Source of the DNA: Bacteroidota bacterium
GTDB lineage: Bacteria > Bacteroidota > Bacteroidia > Bacteroidales > Lentimicrobiaceae
Length of the DNA stretch: 64,000 nucleotides
Direction of reading: 5' to 3'
NCBI GenBank assembly: GCA_009773455.1
Contig: WSXU01000009.1
Location: 124,001-188,000, forward strand
Shown here: positions 7,694 to 17,082 of the stretch, piece after piece
Layout: every line of letters begins with the position of its first letter
How positions within the stretch are numbered: the stretch's first letter is position 1
Notes under the pieces: generated by a model
Told to the model about the DNA's origin: nothing
Databases searched by the model: none
Seen by the model: only the letters and a program-made list of their open reading frames with translations
Translations under genes and position numbers: made by a program

Positions 7694-9868
7694 TTAATAA
7701 CCAATGTTTTGATCCAGATTCGGATTGGCACCCAAATCAGCTGACGGAATCGGATAAAGATTACGGAATGCGCCTGTAGCAGCACCTTCAGCAACCCGTC
7801 CTTTCCAAGGCCACAGGTAATCGGCTGTGGTGAACTTGTTATACCTGATAAGGTCGGTACGTCTGTGACCTTCCCAGTAAAGTTCGCGGGCACGTTCATC
7901 CAGGATGAAATCGAGGGTCAGCTGACTGCTTGAAATGTTTCCGTAACTGTCGCCATAAGCCCTTTCCCTGAGCTGATTTACATAATCAAGCGCAGTACCG
8001 GCATTGCCACCACCACCACGAAGAACCGATTCAGCATACATCAGATATATGTCAGCAAGACGGAACATCGGATAGTCGGTACATACAAAGTCGGGATGAG
8101 GATGAACTGCTGCTGATCCGTCGGCATTTACATTTTTGAACTTTGTAATGGCATAGCCTTCGGTGAACTGTCCGATATCCACGATCTCCAGCGTTTGTCC
8201 GTCGGTATGGAACAAAGCACGTTTGTCATAACTGTTCCTGACAACAGTATAGGTATAGTCAGGTGTTCCGAGTTTCATGGTGATAATATAGGTACCTGCT
8301 TCAGGAATGGCAATATTGGCGCCACCGGCATTAAGGATTCCGTCAGGACCATCGTCACCGTAGTTGATATCCCAGCCGTCATTGGCACGGAACTTAATCT
8401 CAGCGGCTGTCAGGTCAAGCATGGCACTCCACATTTTGGTTGCAGGATCGTAGGTCATGTTCTGATCACTGTCCCAGCCATTGGCTGTTGCAGAACCAAT
8501 CACACCCCAGTCGGTTTTAACCATGGTGTAGGTAAAATCGTTCAGGTTAACATTGAGTTTGTAATAACCGGTCTCAGCAGGAACGATGTTGGCTCCGCCC
8601 GGCTCAAGGGTGCCATCAAAACCATCATCACCATAATTAACATCCCATGATGGGCCATCGGTGAATTTGAACTGTTTGCCAGATTCAACATAAATGTAGC
8701 CTTCATAGTTGCCATCGCTGTTAACCGAAGCCAACTGTGTTGAATTTGCGGGATCCCAGGCGGGGTCCTGATAGTCACCGGGTACATAAATCACCGGATA
8801 GTCAGCTTTTACCCTGCGGGGTTTCGGTGAAGAGTACAAACCAGCGCTGGTTACATTCGGATAGAATTTCTGTACCAGGGCTTTGGTTGTGCGGATACCG
8901 CCCCAGCCTCCGCCAACACCAAAGTCAGCAGCCGGCATGGTTCCGCCAATGGCAGCATGAATCAGGTAAACCATTCCACCATAAGAACGGGTATAGTCAC
9001 CATCATAGTTGATCGAAAAAATAATCTCAGGGCTGGTATTGTTGTCGGCCCTGAAATTGTTTTCATAATTGGGTGCAAGCTGATAACCTGCATCAATAAC
9101 CTTGTTGCAATAAGTAATACATTCGGCATTCTTATCTTCACCGATATATACACTGGCATTCTGATAAAGCTTAGCCAGGAGAGTCCAGGCTGCAGCCTGA
9201 TCGGCCCGGCCATACTCGAAACGCGGAGCGCCAAGCTGATTTTCGATGGCTTTCAGTTCACTTTCAATGTAGGCAAATAGTTCATCCGGGTTGGTCTGCC
9301 TCGGGTAGAAAGCTCCGGGGAGATCATCTTCTGTGATAAACGGAGGATTTCCAAACAGGTCAAGGGCATGCCAGTAAGAAAGGGCCCTGATAAACCTGGC
9401 TTCAGCATTGTAGCGCTGAATATTGGCATCAGTATTGCCTTTGGTAACCCTGATATACTCATTCGATAGCGCGATGCTAAAGAAAATCCTGGAATAAATG
9501 GCCTGAATGAATACATCATTCGGGGACCATGTCTGCCAGTGAAAATCCTTGATGGTAGCATCGTTCCAGGCAATCACCGCTTCATCGGTCGGAAGCTCCT
9601 GGGCGTTCCACAACTGGCGGAGATAATTGGAGAATCCTTCATCGATTCCGGCAATATCCGGATTCCCTGAAGGTCCCTGCTGTCCACTGACTGCGTAAGA
9701 AGCATACAATTTTGCCAGACCCTGAAGGTAAGCTTCGGGGCTATCGTAAACATTATCGGACGTACTGGCATTTTTATCCAATGGGGTAACATCCAGATCC
9801 TTGATACAGGATGCCGTAATGACTGCAAGGAATAAGGCAGCCAACGATATTTTTAGGTACTTTTTCAT
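7694..9868 (-). CDS. susD: SusD-like starch-binding lipoprotein with two inserted SusE-like modules
   Basis: The lid protein of the SusCD outer-membrane importer. The start ATG 9868 is preferred because the four extra upstream codons begin with TTG. The lipobox Cys is residue 21 (TASCIKD). The TPR-type SusD fold occupies about 25-355 and 546-724 and ends in LYPIPSADLGANPNLDQ. At 724 residues it is about 150-200 longer than usual SusD. The excess is an insert at about 357-545 made of two tandem modules that share NYGDDG.DG.L..GGANI.PE and resemble SusE/SusF starch-binding domains. It starts 13 bases after susC. Confidence 0.92.
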   Translation of the reverse strand: MKKYLKISLAALFLAVITASCIKDLDVTPLDKNASTSDNVYDSPEAYLQGLAKLYASYAVSGQQGPSGNPDIAGIDEGFSNYLRQLWNAQELPTDEAVIAWNDATIKDFHWQTWSPNDVFIQAIYSRIFFSIALSNEYIRVTKGNTDANIQRYNAEARFIRALSYWHALDLFGNPPFITEDDLPGAFYPRQTNPDELFAYIESELKAIENQLGAPRFEYGRADQAAAWTLLAKLYQNASVYIGEDKNAECITYCNKVIDAGYQLAPNYENNFRADNNTSPEIIFSINYDGDYTRSYGGMVYLIHAAIGGTMPAADFGVGGGWGGIRTTKALVQKFYPNVTSAGLYSSPKPRRVKADYPVIYVPGDYQDPAWDPANSTQLASVNSDGNYEGYIYVESGKQFKFTDGPSWDVNYGDDGFDGTLEPGGANIVPAETGYYKLNVNLNDFTYTMVKTDWGVIGSATANGWDSDQNMTYDPATKMWSAMLDLTAAEIKFRANDGWDINYGDDGPDGILNAGGANIAIPEAGTYIITMKLGTPDYTYTVVRNSYDKRALFHTDGQTLEIVDIGQFTEGYAITKFKNVNADGSAAVHPHPDFVCTDYPMFRLADIYLMYAESVLRGGGGNAGTALDYVNQLRERAYGDSYGNISSSQLTLDFILDERARELYWEGHRRTDLIRYNKFTTADYLWPWKGRVAEGAATGAFRNLYPIPSADLGANPNLDQNIGY

Positions 9869-9881
9869 AAAGTTTCGCAAT

Positions 9882-12800
9882 TTAGAAGTTTAAGTTAATA
9901 CCAAAAACAAAAGTACGTGCACGTGGGTAGAAGTTGTTATCGATACCGTTTTCAACTTCAGGATCAAGTCCGTTGTACTTTGTAATTACGAAAGCATTCT
10001 GGACCGTGAAGCTGAAACGTGCATCAAGCTTCTGGCTAAACAGTTCATTAAAATTGTAACCGATGCTGATATTATCCATACGGAAGAAAGAAGCATTCTC
10101 AATATAGAAATCAGACCAGTACTGTGGTGTATTGAATTTGGTATTGTTTACCTGTGTAGGAAGATTGTTGAAATATCCCGACTGGTTGTAAAGGCTGCTG
10201 TAGACAGCGCGGTCAGAAGCAACATTGTTGTATACATAGTTACCGATATTCACCCTGCATGAGAGCATGGCATCAAACCTTTTGTACCTGAGGTTTGAGG
10301 AAAGACCCATCACAACATCGGGAGCAGGTTTCTGATAATGGTATTTATTCAGTTCATTTCCGGCAACATTGCCACCCTGACCTGAACGGTCAACGTACAA
10401 TCCTTCAATCGGCATTCCTGAGCCATCATATACCTGCTGGAATACATAGAATGAACTGGAAGCATAACCAACATTGTGGTTCTGGATAAAGTTACCAACT
10501 CCACCACTGATTCCACCGGTAGGTACACCTGTATAAGCCGGATCATCATTCTGGGAAATCTTGGTAATTTCATTCTTGTTATATGAAACATTGTAACCAA
10601 TTGACCACAGAACATCCTTGGTAACAACCGGTTTAACATCGATCATAAACTCAATACCCTTGTTCTCGAGACTTCCAACATTGGTTGTCAGATAATTTGA
10701 GAAGTTGCTTCCGACGGCGATGGGAATATAACCAATAAGATCTTCTGTTTGCCTGACATAATAATCAATGGCGCCGGAAATCCGGTTATCATAGAATCCA
10801 TAATCCAATCCAATGTTATATGTGGTCGTGGTTTCCCATTTAAGGTTGGCATCATAGGGATTAGGCCTCAAAGTAGGATAGAATGTACTGCCAAACTGAT
10901 AATAGGCAGTAGGTTCACTTGACACGTAAGTGGCAATGTATGGATAATAATCCCTAAAGTTGTTGCCCACATCCTGTTGACCGGTAATACCATAGCCCAA
11001 CCGGAGTTTCATGTCTGAAAGGTTTGGAACATCCTTGGCAAATCCTTCTTCTTTGATTTTCCATCCCAGGGCAACGGCCGGGAAAAGCCCCCAGCGATTG
11101 TCTTTTGAAAAACGGGATGAACCATCATCACGGAGGGTCACGGTAACCAGGTACTTTTCATTCAGAGTATAATTCAACCTGCCGAAAAATGATACCAGGA
11201 AGTTTTCATTGATATATTCTGTGCTGTCCTGAACAGTTGTGCCATCGCCATTGCGTGAAAAGTTGGTTCCTTCCCTCTGGAAGTGCTGCCATGAATAACC
11301 TGCTGTAAGATCGATCTTACTCAGTATGGAAGGAATTTCTTTGACATAGTTCAGATAAAAATCAAGAAGTCCCATGCTCTTTTCCTGGGTATAATCTATC
11401 TTCTGACCGATTCCCTGCCTGAAAGTCCAGGCAGCCTCATTGGGCGCATTGTTGATTCCTTCACTGCTTGATTTATCAAAGGCAAGATTCAGGTTAGCCC
11501 TGAGTTCCGGCAGAAAATGAAATTTATAATCGAACTGGGCATTCCCAAGATAGCGGTTTACCGTCGAATTATTGGTCGTCTGCTCAAGTAGGGCCACAGG
11601 GTTGCTCACCCCGATCGGGTTGGGATAACCATTGGGATTCATTGAACCATCTTCCAGTGTATCGGCAAGATTGACCCAGGTATGATAACCTCCAAAACGG
11701 GTGTTGCCGTTCATAACAGGCTGAGTCGGGTCATAAACAACTGCAGAACCTATGGCTCCGGTGTTACTGAACTCATACTTCGACTGGCTTCCCTTGAAGT
11801 TAATATCAACCTTAAGGTGATCGTTCAATAAAACAGGATTAACTCCGAACGAGCCTGAAAGCCTGCTCATATTGGTTGCTTTTAAAATACCATCCTGACT
11901 GGTATAACCCAACGATGCACGGTAAGGCAGATTTTTTATAGCTGAGCCGGAAAGTGACAGGTTATGATCATGCGTGAATGCCGACCTGTAAACCTCTTTT
12001 TGCCAGTCAGTGTTTTCATTCCCTAATCGCCTCAGTGATTTATCGCTCAGACCGGAATAACCTTTGTCCTTCAGATCAGTAACAAGAGCCTTGAATTCAT
12101 CCCCTGAAAAAACCTCAATGGTTCCGGGAACAGTACTCAGTGAAAATGTTCCGTTATAGTTAACGGCTAATTTTTTCCCTCCGGCTGATGTTCCTTTTTT
12201 GGTTGTAATCAGAATAACACCATTGGAAGCGCGTGATCCGTAAATGGCAGTTGCGGATGCATCTTTAAGAACGGTGAATGATTCAATATCATTTGGATTG
12301 ATTACGGAAAGTGGATTTGCTGAACCGGAGATACCTGTATTATCCACAGGGATTCCATCAATAACGATCAGTGGATCGTTGTTTGCATTCAGTGAAGAAC
12401 CTCCACGGATACGTATGGTTGCACCGCCACCGGGGGCACCTCCACTGGTGGTGATAACAACTCCGGTCGCTTTTCCAACAAGCAGTTCCTGTGGTGAAGT
12501 AATGGCTCCCCTGTTGAAGTCCTTGGACGAAACGACGGCAACAGAACCTGTTGCGTCACTTTTCTTCACAGTACCGTATCCGATTACAACAGCTTCCTCA
12601 AGGGTTGTAACCGAAGGCACCATCACAATTTTAAGTGTGACCTGGTCGGCGATCACTACCTCCTGGGTGTTGTAACCGATAAATGAAAAGACGAGTGCTG
12701 CACCTTTATTGACATTCAAAGTGAAGTTACCGTCAATATCGGTAATGGTGCCTGTCGTCGTGTTTTTCACAGCGATGGTAACCCCAGGCATGGTTTTTCC

Positions 12801-12917
12801 ATCATTGGCATCTGTGACCTTTCCCGTAATCCTGACTCCCTGGGCAAAACCCTGGTAAGCAAAAGTCAGACTCAGAAAAAGAAACAGAACTTTCAGCAAT
12901 GTAGAATGCTTCTTCAT
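9882..12917 (-). CDS. susC: SusC/RagA-type TonB-dependent outer-membrane transporter
   Basis: A TonB-dependent beta-barrel that imports oligosaccharides, 1011 residues. Signal peptide at about 1-25 (ends YQGFAQG), then a CarboxypepD_reg-like beta-sandwich (about 28-105), then a TonB-box region EEAVVIGYGTVKK, then the plug domain with SusC signatures IRIRGGSSLNANNDPL and IYGSRASNGVI, then a C-terminal barrel ending in phenylalanine (FVFGINLNF). It heads the susCDE operon. Its upstream region is shared with the divergent LacI regulator, so transport of the locus substrate, probably starch or maltodextrin, is likely under that repressor or activator. Confidence 0.95.
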   Translation of the reverse strand: MKKHSTLLKVLFLFLSLTFAYQGFAQGVRITGKVTDANDGKTMPGVTIAVKNTTTGTITDIDGNFTLNVNKGAALVFSFIGYNTQEVVIADQVTLKIVMVPSVTTLEEAVVIGYGTVKKSDATGSVAVVSSKDFNRGAITSPQELLVGKATGVVITTSGGAPGGGATIRIRGGSSLNANNDPLIVIDGIPVDNTGISGSANPLSVINPNDIESFTVLKDASATAIYGSRASNGVILITTKKGTSAGGKKLAVNYNGTFSLSTVPGTIEVFSGDEFKALVTDLKDKGYSGLSDKSLRRLGNENTDWQKEVYRSAFTHDHNLSLSGSAIKNLPYRASLGYTSQDGILKATNMSRLSGSFGVNPVLLNDHLKVDINFKGSQSKYEFSNTGAIGSAVVYDPTQPVMNGNTRFGGYHTWVNLADTLEDGSMNPNGYPNPIGVSNPVALLEQTTNNSTVNRYLGNAQFDYKFHFLPELRANLNLAFDKSSSEGINNAPNEAAWTFRQGIGQKIDYTQEKSMGLLDFYLNYVKEIPSILSKIDLTAGYSWQHFQREGTNFSRNGDGTTVQDSTEYINENFLVSFFGRLNYTLNEKYLVTVTLRDDGSSRFSKDNRWGLFPAVALGWKIKEEGFAKDVPNLSDMKLRLGYGITGQQDVGNNFRDYYPYIATYVSSEPTAYYQFGSTFYPTLRPNPYDANLKWETTTTYNIGLDYGFYDNRISGAIDYYVRQTEDLIGYIPIAVGSNFSNYLTTNVGSLENKGIEFMIDVKPVVTKDVLWSIGYNVSYNKNEITKISQNDDPAYTGVPTGGISGGVGNFIQNHNVGYASSSFYVFQQVYDGSGMPIEGLYVDRSGQGGNVAGNELNKYHYQKPAPDVVMGLSSNLRYKRFDAMLSCRVNIGNYVYNNVASDRAVYSSLYNQSGYFNNLPTQVNNTKFNTPQYWSDFYIENASFFRMDNISIGYNFNELFSQKLDARFSFTVQNAFVITKYNGLDPEVENGIDNNFYPRARTFVFGINLNF

Positions 12918-13645
12918 AATTCTGGTTTTGGTTGGTGGTTTAATTATTAATAAATAAGTGATAGGAATTCAATCTCAAAAAAATATCCGTTAATTGCCGG
13001 AATATCTCTCAGAACCCTGGGGCTCCGTAATAAAATTCAGGGCCATCCCTGTTATGTGCATTTCCTACTCCGACAATCATTCGCAGGTTGAACTAAACTG
13101 ACCTTAAATATATGAATAAACAAAACAATTCTGCAGTGAAAGCTGGTCTTTTTGATAAAATTGCCAATACAACCATAAAGAAAAAACACCCTTCATGATC
13201 TGTATGAACGGTCTAAAACACCTTTTTAATGATAATGATCAGATAAAATACAGCTGTTTACCTGATTTAATGGTACAATGTTAAGCAAAAATTAATTATG
13301 AACCCATTGATTTATCAAGTAATTCAATCAATCTGACAAAAAAAAAACTGCAAACGATTTCGCAATCGATTGCGCTGATAAAATCAAAACAAAAATCAGT
13401 TTGAAAAATTATAATCAAATGCTTTGCTATCGCTCATACCTCAATGAATCAATGATCAAATTTTAACCGGTAAAATATCTTAGACATTGGTCAGCCTCAG
13501 CAATACATTCAGAGAGCTTTCGGTTTTCATCCGGCTTATTAATCAGGATAATGTGAAAAGGAAATATTATATTCACCAACGGCTACTTAATCGCAATTTA
13601 AGTATCTTTATCCGGAAAAGAATGCAAAGAGTTTAATCAACCGAA
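12918..13645. promoter_or_regulatory. Divergent susC/lacI control region
   Basis: A 728-base AT-rich gap with no credible gene on either strand. It holds the perfect palindrome at 13361-13374 and a weaker related site just before it. A near-consensus -7 box TATCTTTA for the LacI gene is at 13603-13610. No clear TAnnTTTG box for susC was found. The distance from the palindrome to the susC start (about 440 bases) suggests a long leader on the susC side or a promoter of another type. Confidence 0.5.
13361..13374. promoter_or_regulatory. Probable LacI-family operator
   Basis: CGCAATCGATTGCG is a perfect 14-base palindrome with the central CG typical of LacI/GalR-family operators. An imperfect copy, GCAAACGATTTCGC, starts 11 bases upstream at 13350. 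The only LacI-family regulator in the window is the adjacent gene at 13646, so it is the natural ligand. Confidence 0.6.
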
Positions 13646-14656
13646 ATGAAATCGAACCTTATCTCGATCAATGACATAGCCCGGGCATTGGGAATCTCTC
13701 CATCAACCGTATCGCGTGCATTGAAAGACCATCCTGACATCAGCACTGAAACCAAAAGGGTTGTAAAAGAGTATGCTGAACAGGTTAATTACAGGCCGAA
13801 TGCCCTTGCCCTCAGTTTGAAACGGCAACGTTCAAATACCCTCGGCCTGGTTATCCCTGAAATAGTTCACCATTTTTTCTCATCCGTGATCAGTGGAATC
13901 GAAGAGCTTGCCTATGCCAAGGGATACCGGTTGATTATCTGCCAATCGAATGAGGATTATAAGCGGGAAGTGATCAATACTCAGGTTTTACTTGATCACC
14001 GTGCAGACGGAATTCTTGTTTCGATGAGTAAATCGACCAAAGATCATGGTCATTTTAAAGATTTGATTGATAGTGGGATACCTATAGTATTTCTAGACAG
14101 GGTTTGCGAAGAAGTTGAGACCGACCGGGTGGTCACTGCCGATTTTGAAGGTGCCTTGCTGGCAACAGGACATCTCCTGGAAAGAGGTTGCCGTAAAATT
14201 CTCCATCTTGCTTCGCCTCAGCATTTACTGATCGGGAAACTCAGACTTGAAGGATACCTGAAAGCCCTGGCCAATTTTGGTATTGAAAAAGATCCGGCAT
14301 ATATACTGCAGTGCGATACACGTCAGGAAGTTCTCGATCTGAAAGATCAGATACTAAGGTTGGCGCCTGAAATAGATGGTATTTTCGCCGTAAACGATTT
14401 TACCGCCATTGCCGCCATGCAGCTGTTGCAGGAAAATGGCTATAAAATTCCCGGCGATATTGCTGTTACCGGTTTTGGCAATGATCCGATCGCCAGTATA
14501 GCGAATCCTCCCTTAACTACGGTAGAACAGAGGGGGTTTGAAATGGGCCGGCAGGCGGTTGAAATCCTGATCCGGCGTATTGAAAATCCATCCACTTTTA
14601 TTGATTTTCAAACAAGGGTCATTCCTGTTTCGATTGAAAAAAGAGCCTCAACCTGA
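13646..14656 (+). CDS. LacI/GalR-family transcriptional regulator of the sus locus
   Basis: A sugar-responsive DNA-binding regulator, 336 residues. The N-terminal helix-turn-helix is INDIARALGISPSTVSRALK (about 8-27), followed by the hinge region YRPNALALSLK and a periplasmic-binding-protein-like effector domain from about residue 62 to the end (TLGLVIPEI, then VTGFGNDPIASIANPPLTTV). It is divergent from susCDE and co-oriented with the GH13 gene. Many Bacteroidota maltodextrin loci outside Bacteroides use a LacI regulator rather than SusR, and this fits. The effector is inferred to be maltose or a maltodextrin; the sequence does not show it directly. Confidence 0.92.
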   Translation: MKSNLISINDIARALGISPSTVSRALKDHPDISTETKRVVKEYAEQVNYRPNALALSLKRQRSNTLGLVIPEIVHHFFSSVISGIEELAYAKGYRLIICQSNEDYKREVINTQVLLDHRADGILVSMSKSTKDHGHFKDLIDSGIPIVFLDRVCEEVETDRVVTADFEGALLATGHLLERGCRKILHLASPQHLLIGKLRLEGYLKALANFGIEKDPAYILQCDTRQEVLDLKDQILRLAPEIDGIFAVNDFTAIAAMQLLQENGYKIPGDIAVTGFGNDPIASIANPPLTTVEQRGFEMGRQAVEILIRRIENPSTFIDFQTRVIPVSIEKRAST

Positions 14657-14863
14657 AAAAAAATCAACAAAAAGGTATCAATGCGATGGCCCGTTTCCTT
14701 TTGGATGCCTGGTCAGGTGAATCCGGGCAACACTGTTGTTCAAAATTCAAAACAGGCAACCAGGCCAATAGAAAAACCAAACAGATGTGGCACCGGTACC
14801 ATATGGACAAGCAGTTATAGTCACTGAAGTCTATGGCCTGCCAAATCCCGAAAAATCATCAAA

Positions 14864-16705
14864 ATGAACAAAACCATCACCTCCCTCCTGTTAATGCTGG
14901 CTCTGGCGGCATGCGACAATGAAACGAAAACAACAATCAGTAACGGCCCGCCGGAATGGTCGAAAAATGTCATCTGGTATCAGATTTTTGTCGAACGGTT
15001 TAACAATGGTGATCCATCCAATGATCCTACCATTGCTGATATCTCAACCCCGACCGCATCTTTTCCGGTACCGGATAACTGGGCCATTACTCCATGGACT
15101 TCAGACTGGTACACCCAGGAAGATTGGGCAGCTCAAACAGGGCGCGGGCTGCGTGAAACCATGCAACACCGGCGTTATGGGGGAGACCTGCAGGGTGTTC
15201 TTGATAAACTCGATTACCTGGAGGATCTGGGTATAACTGCCATTTATCTTAACCCAATCAACGATGCCCCTTCATTGCATAAATACGATGCAAGAAATTA
15301 CCACCACATCGATGTTAATTTTGGTCCTGACCCTCAGGGAGACATCAAACTGATAGCCACTGAAGATCCTGCTGATCCTTCAACCTGGAAATGGACTTCG
15401 GCCGACAAACTCTTCCTGAAACTTGTTGATGAACTGCACAAAAGAGGCATCAGGGTGATCGTGGATTATTCGTGGAACCACACCGGTGTACTTTTCTGGG
15501 CATGGCAGGACATTGTCAGGAACCAGGAGAAATCTCCCTACAAAGACTGGTACGAGATTCTTTCTTACGATAACCCGGCAACGCCTGAAAATGAATTCAG
15601 TTACAAAGGATGGCTGAACATTATGAGCCTTCCTGAATTAAAAAAAGTCAATGTTCAGGGCGAGAGGATTTCAGGTCATCCCTATGAAGGAAATATTAAC
15701 GAAGGGGCCAAACAGCATATTTTTGATGTTACAAGGCGGTGGCTGGCTCCTGACGGGGATAATTCGAAAGGAATTGATGGTTACAGGCTTGATGTGGCCG
15801 ATCAGATACCCATAGGATTCTGGAGGGAATACCGGACATTTGTCAAATCTGTTGACCCGGAAGCCTACCTTGTAGGCGAAGTCTGGTGGGAGAAATGGCC
15901 CGACGCCTTCATGAATCCGGCCCAATATGCCAATTCAGAAATTTTCGATGCCATTATGAACTACCAGGTTTACAGGCCGGCAAGAGGATTCTTTGCCGGG
16001 GCTGAGCCAAAAGCAGATGCCAGACAACTTGCCGACAGTCTGAATAAGGAATGGAACAGGTTGGGCAAGCCTTTCCGGTATTCAATGATGAATGTGAATG
16101 CTACACATGACAGCCCAAGGTTATTGTCCTGCTTTGCCAACAAAGGCAAATACAAATTTCATGCTTCGGCTCACGAAGACCCGGGTTATATCAGTGGCAG
16201 GCCTGATGAAGACACCTATCTTAGGGCCAGGCTTTATCTTGTTCATCAGTTCACAAGCATCGGAAGTCCGCACATCTGGAACGGGGATGAATTCGGTATG
16301 TGGGGAGGAGATGATCCGGACGAAAGGAAACCGTTGTGGTGGAAAGAGTATAATTTCACACCTGAATCCAGAACAAATATTCAGCCCGGGCCTAAAACAT
16401 TCGACAGCATTAATTTCAATGAGGAGTTACTCAGTTATTATAAAAAGCTGATCAAAATCCGCAGGGAAAACCCCGTTTTGACAGACGGCAAACTCGCATT
16501 TTTAAAAGCTGAAAAGAACACCCTCATATACAAACGGTTTAACGACAACGATATCATGATCATCCTGATAAACCTCGGAAACGAGACGATAAGCCATGAC
16601 ATTGATGAAGGGAAAAATTTTATTGATCTGATTTCGGGTAATAAGTTCAATTCCGGTAAAATTGAGATCCCTTCTATGTCAGCAATTGTATTAAAGAAGA
16701 TTTAG
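14864..16705 (+). CDS. GH13 alpha-amylase/neopullulanase-like lipoprotein
   Basis: Hydrolyses alpha-1,4 (possibly alpha-1,6) glucans. The 613-residue protein has a lipoprotein signal with Cys17 (LALAACDN), so it is anchored to a membrane, likely on the cell surface or in the periplasm. GH13 regions are clear: DYSWNHTG (about 201-208), GYRLD with nucleophile Asp310, GEVWWE with acid/base Glu339, and NATHDSPR with His415-Asp416. The motif GDLQGVLDKLDYLEDLGI is typical of the neopullulanase/cyclomaltodextrinase branch. A C-terminal beta-sandwich follows from about residue 530. No own TAnnTTTG promoter was found, so co-transcription with lacI is possible. Exact specificity cannot be read from sequence. 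Confidence 0.93.
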   Translation: MNKTITSLLLMLALAACDNETKTTISNGPPEWSKNVIWYQIFVERFNNGDPSNDPTIADISTPTASFPVPDNWAITPWTSDWYTQEDWAAQTGRGLRETMQHRRYGGDLQGVLDKLDYLEDLGITAIYLNPINDAPSLHKYDARNYHHIDVNFGPDPQGDIKLIATEDPADPSTWKWTSADKLFLKLVDELHKRGIRVIVDYSWNHTGVLFWAWQDIVRNQEKSPYKDWYEILSYDNPATPENEFSYKGWLNIMSLPELKKVNVQGERISGHPYEGNINEGAKQHIFDVTRRWLAPDGDNSKGIDGYRLDVADQIPIGFWREYRTFVKSVDPEAYLVGEVWWEKWPDAFMNPAQYANSEIFDAIMNYQVYRPARGFFAGAEPKADARQLADSLNKEWNRLGKPFRYSMMNVNATHDSPRLLSCFANKGKYKFHASAHEDPGYISGRPDEDTYLRARLYLVHQFTSIGSPHIWNGDEFGMWGGDDPDERKPLWWKEYNFTPESRTNIQPGPKTFDSINFNEELLSYYKKLIKIRRENPVLTDGKLAFLKAEKNTLIYKRFNDNDIMIILINLGNETISHDIDEGKNFIDLISGNKFNSGKIEIPSMSAIVLKKI

Positions 16706-16881
16706 AAATTGGGAATATGTCGCATTTTCGAATAAATTACACTGTTTTTTCAAGTGTTTTGATGCTGATTTTGTGCGATTAAGCGACTATTTATGGCAAA
16801 AAAAGTATAAGAATATCAGCAGTTGTACACCAAACGGGTACGCTGGATAATTTTTTTCAGGCATTTGTACATTTATTCAGC

Positions 16882-17027
16882 GAAGCCCACTTTGAATATC
16901 CGATATTTGTAAGTGACTTATAAATCTATAGTTATAGGTCGAGGGCTTCCCGGCCCCTTGACCTGAATTTATCCCACCTCATTAGATGTCGTTAGAAAAA
17001 CCTGCTGATCCCGGCAGGTTTTTTTTG
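16882..17027 (+). ncRNA. Candidate structured small RNA ending in a rho-independent terminator
   Basis: Two mutually exclusive pairings are visible. GAAGCCC (16882-16888) can pair with GGGCTTC (16943-16949). Alternatively AGGTCGAGGG (16936-16945) pairs with CCCTTGACCT (16955-16964), with one G-U. A terminator follows at 16997-17027. A near-consensus -7 box GATATTTG at 16902-16909 could start a transcript of about 105 bases from near 16916. No plus-strand gene follows, so an attenuator is unlikely and a free-standing RNA is more plausible. No match to SRP RNA or tmRNA motifs was seen. Confidence 0.35.
16997..17027 (+). terminator. Rho-independent terminator
   Basis: AAAACCTGC at 16997-17005 pairs with GCAGGTTTT at 17014-17022, and T continues to 17026. 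It lies 290 bases after the GH13 stop, far for that gene, which supports a separate small transcript ending here. Confidence 0.75.
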
Positions 17028-17030
17028 TAT

Positions 17031-17058
17031 AAAAAAAGGCAGCACCATTGCTGATGCC
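17031..17058 (-). terminator. Terminator of the MFS gene
   Basis: On the minus strand CAGCA-ATGG-TGCTG with flanking GG/CC pairs is followed by TTTTTTT (plus-strand A run at 17031-17037). It lies 24 bases past the MFS stop codon. Confidence 0.6.
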
Positions 17059-17082
17059 GCCCTGAAAAATAAATTATCCGCT

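Larger units (their letters stand above)
16706..17082. other. Intergenic region after the GH13 gene
   Basis: A 377-base gap between converging genes. Its first 170 bases hold short reading frames with no start codon and no family resemblance. The remainder contains the candidate structured RNA (16882-17027) and the minus-strand terminator of the MFS gene (17031-17058). Confidence 0.5.

Noticed and set aside
8195-8650. 151-codon plus-strand open frame
   Set aside because: Antisense to the inserted modules of susD; its repeats only mirror those modules.
16770-16922. Protein-like frame (ISAVVHQTGTLDNFFQAF...) before the candidate RNA
   Set aside because: No ATG, GTG or TTG start in frame after the preceding stop; treated as chance or a relic.
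16925-17027. SRP RNA, 6S RNA or tmRNA
   Set aside because: No SRP domain IV tetraloop motif, no tRNA-like ends and no long 6S-type closing stem could be read; left as an unnamed candidate.
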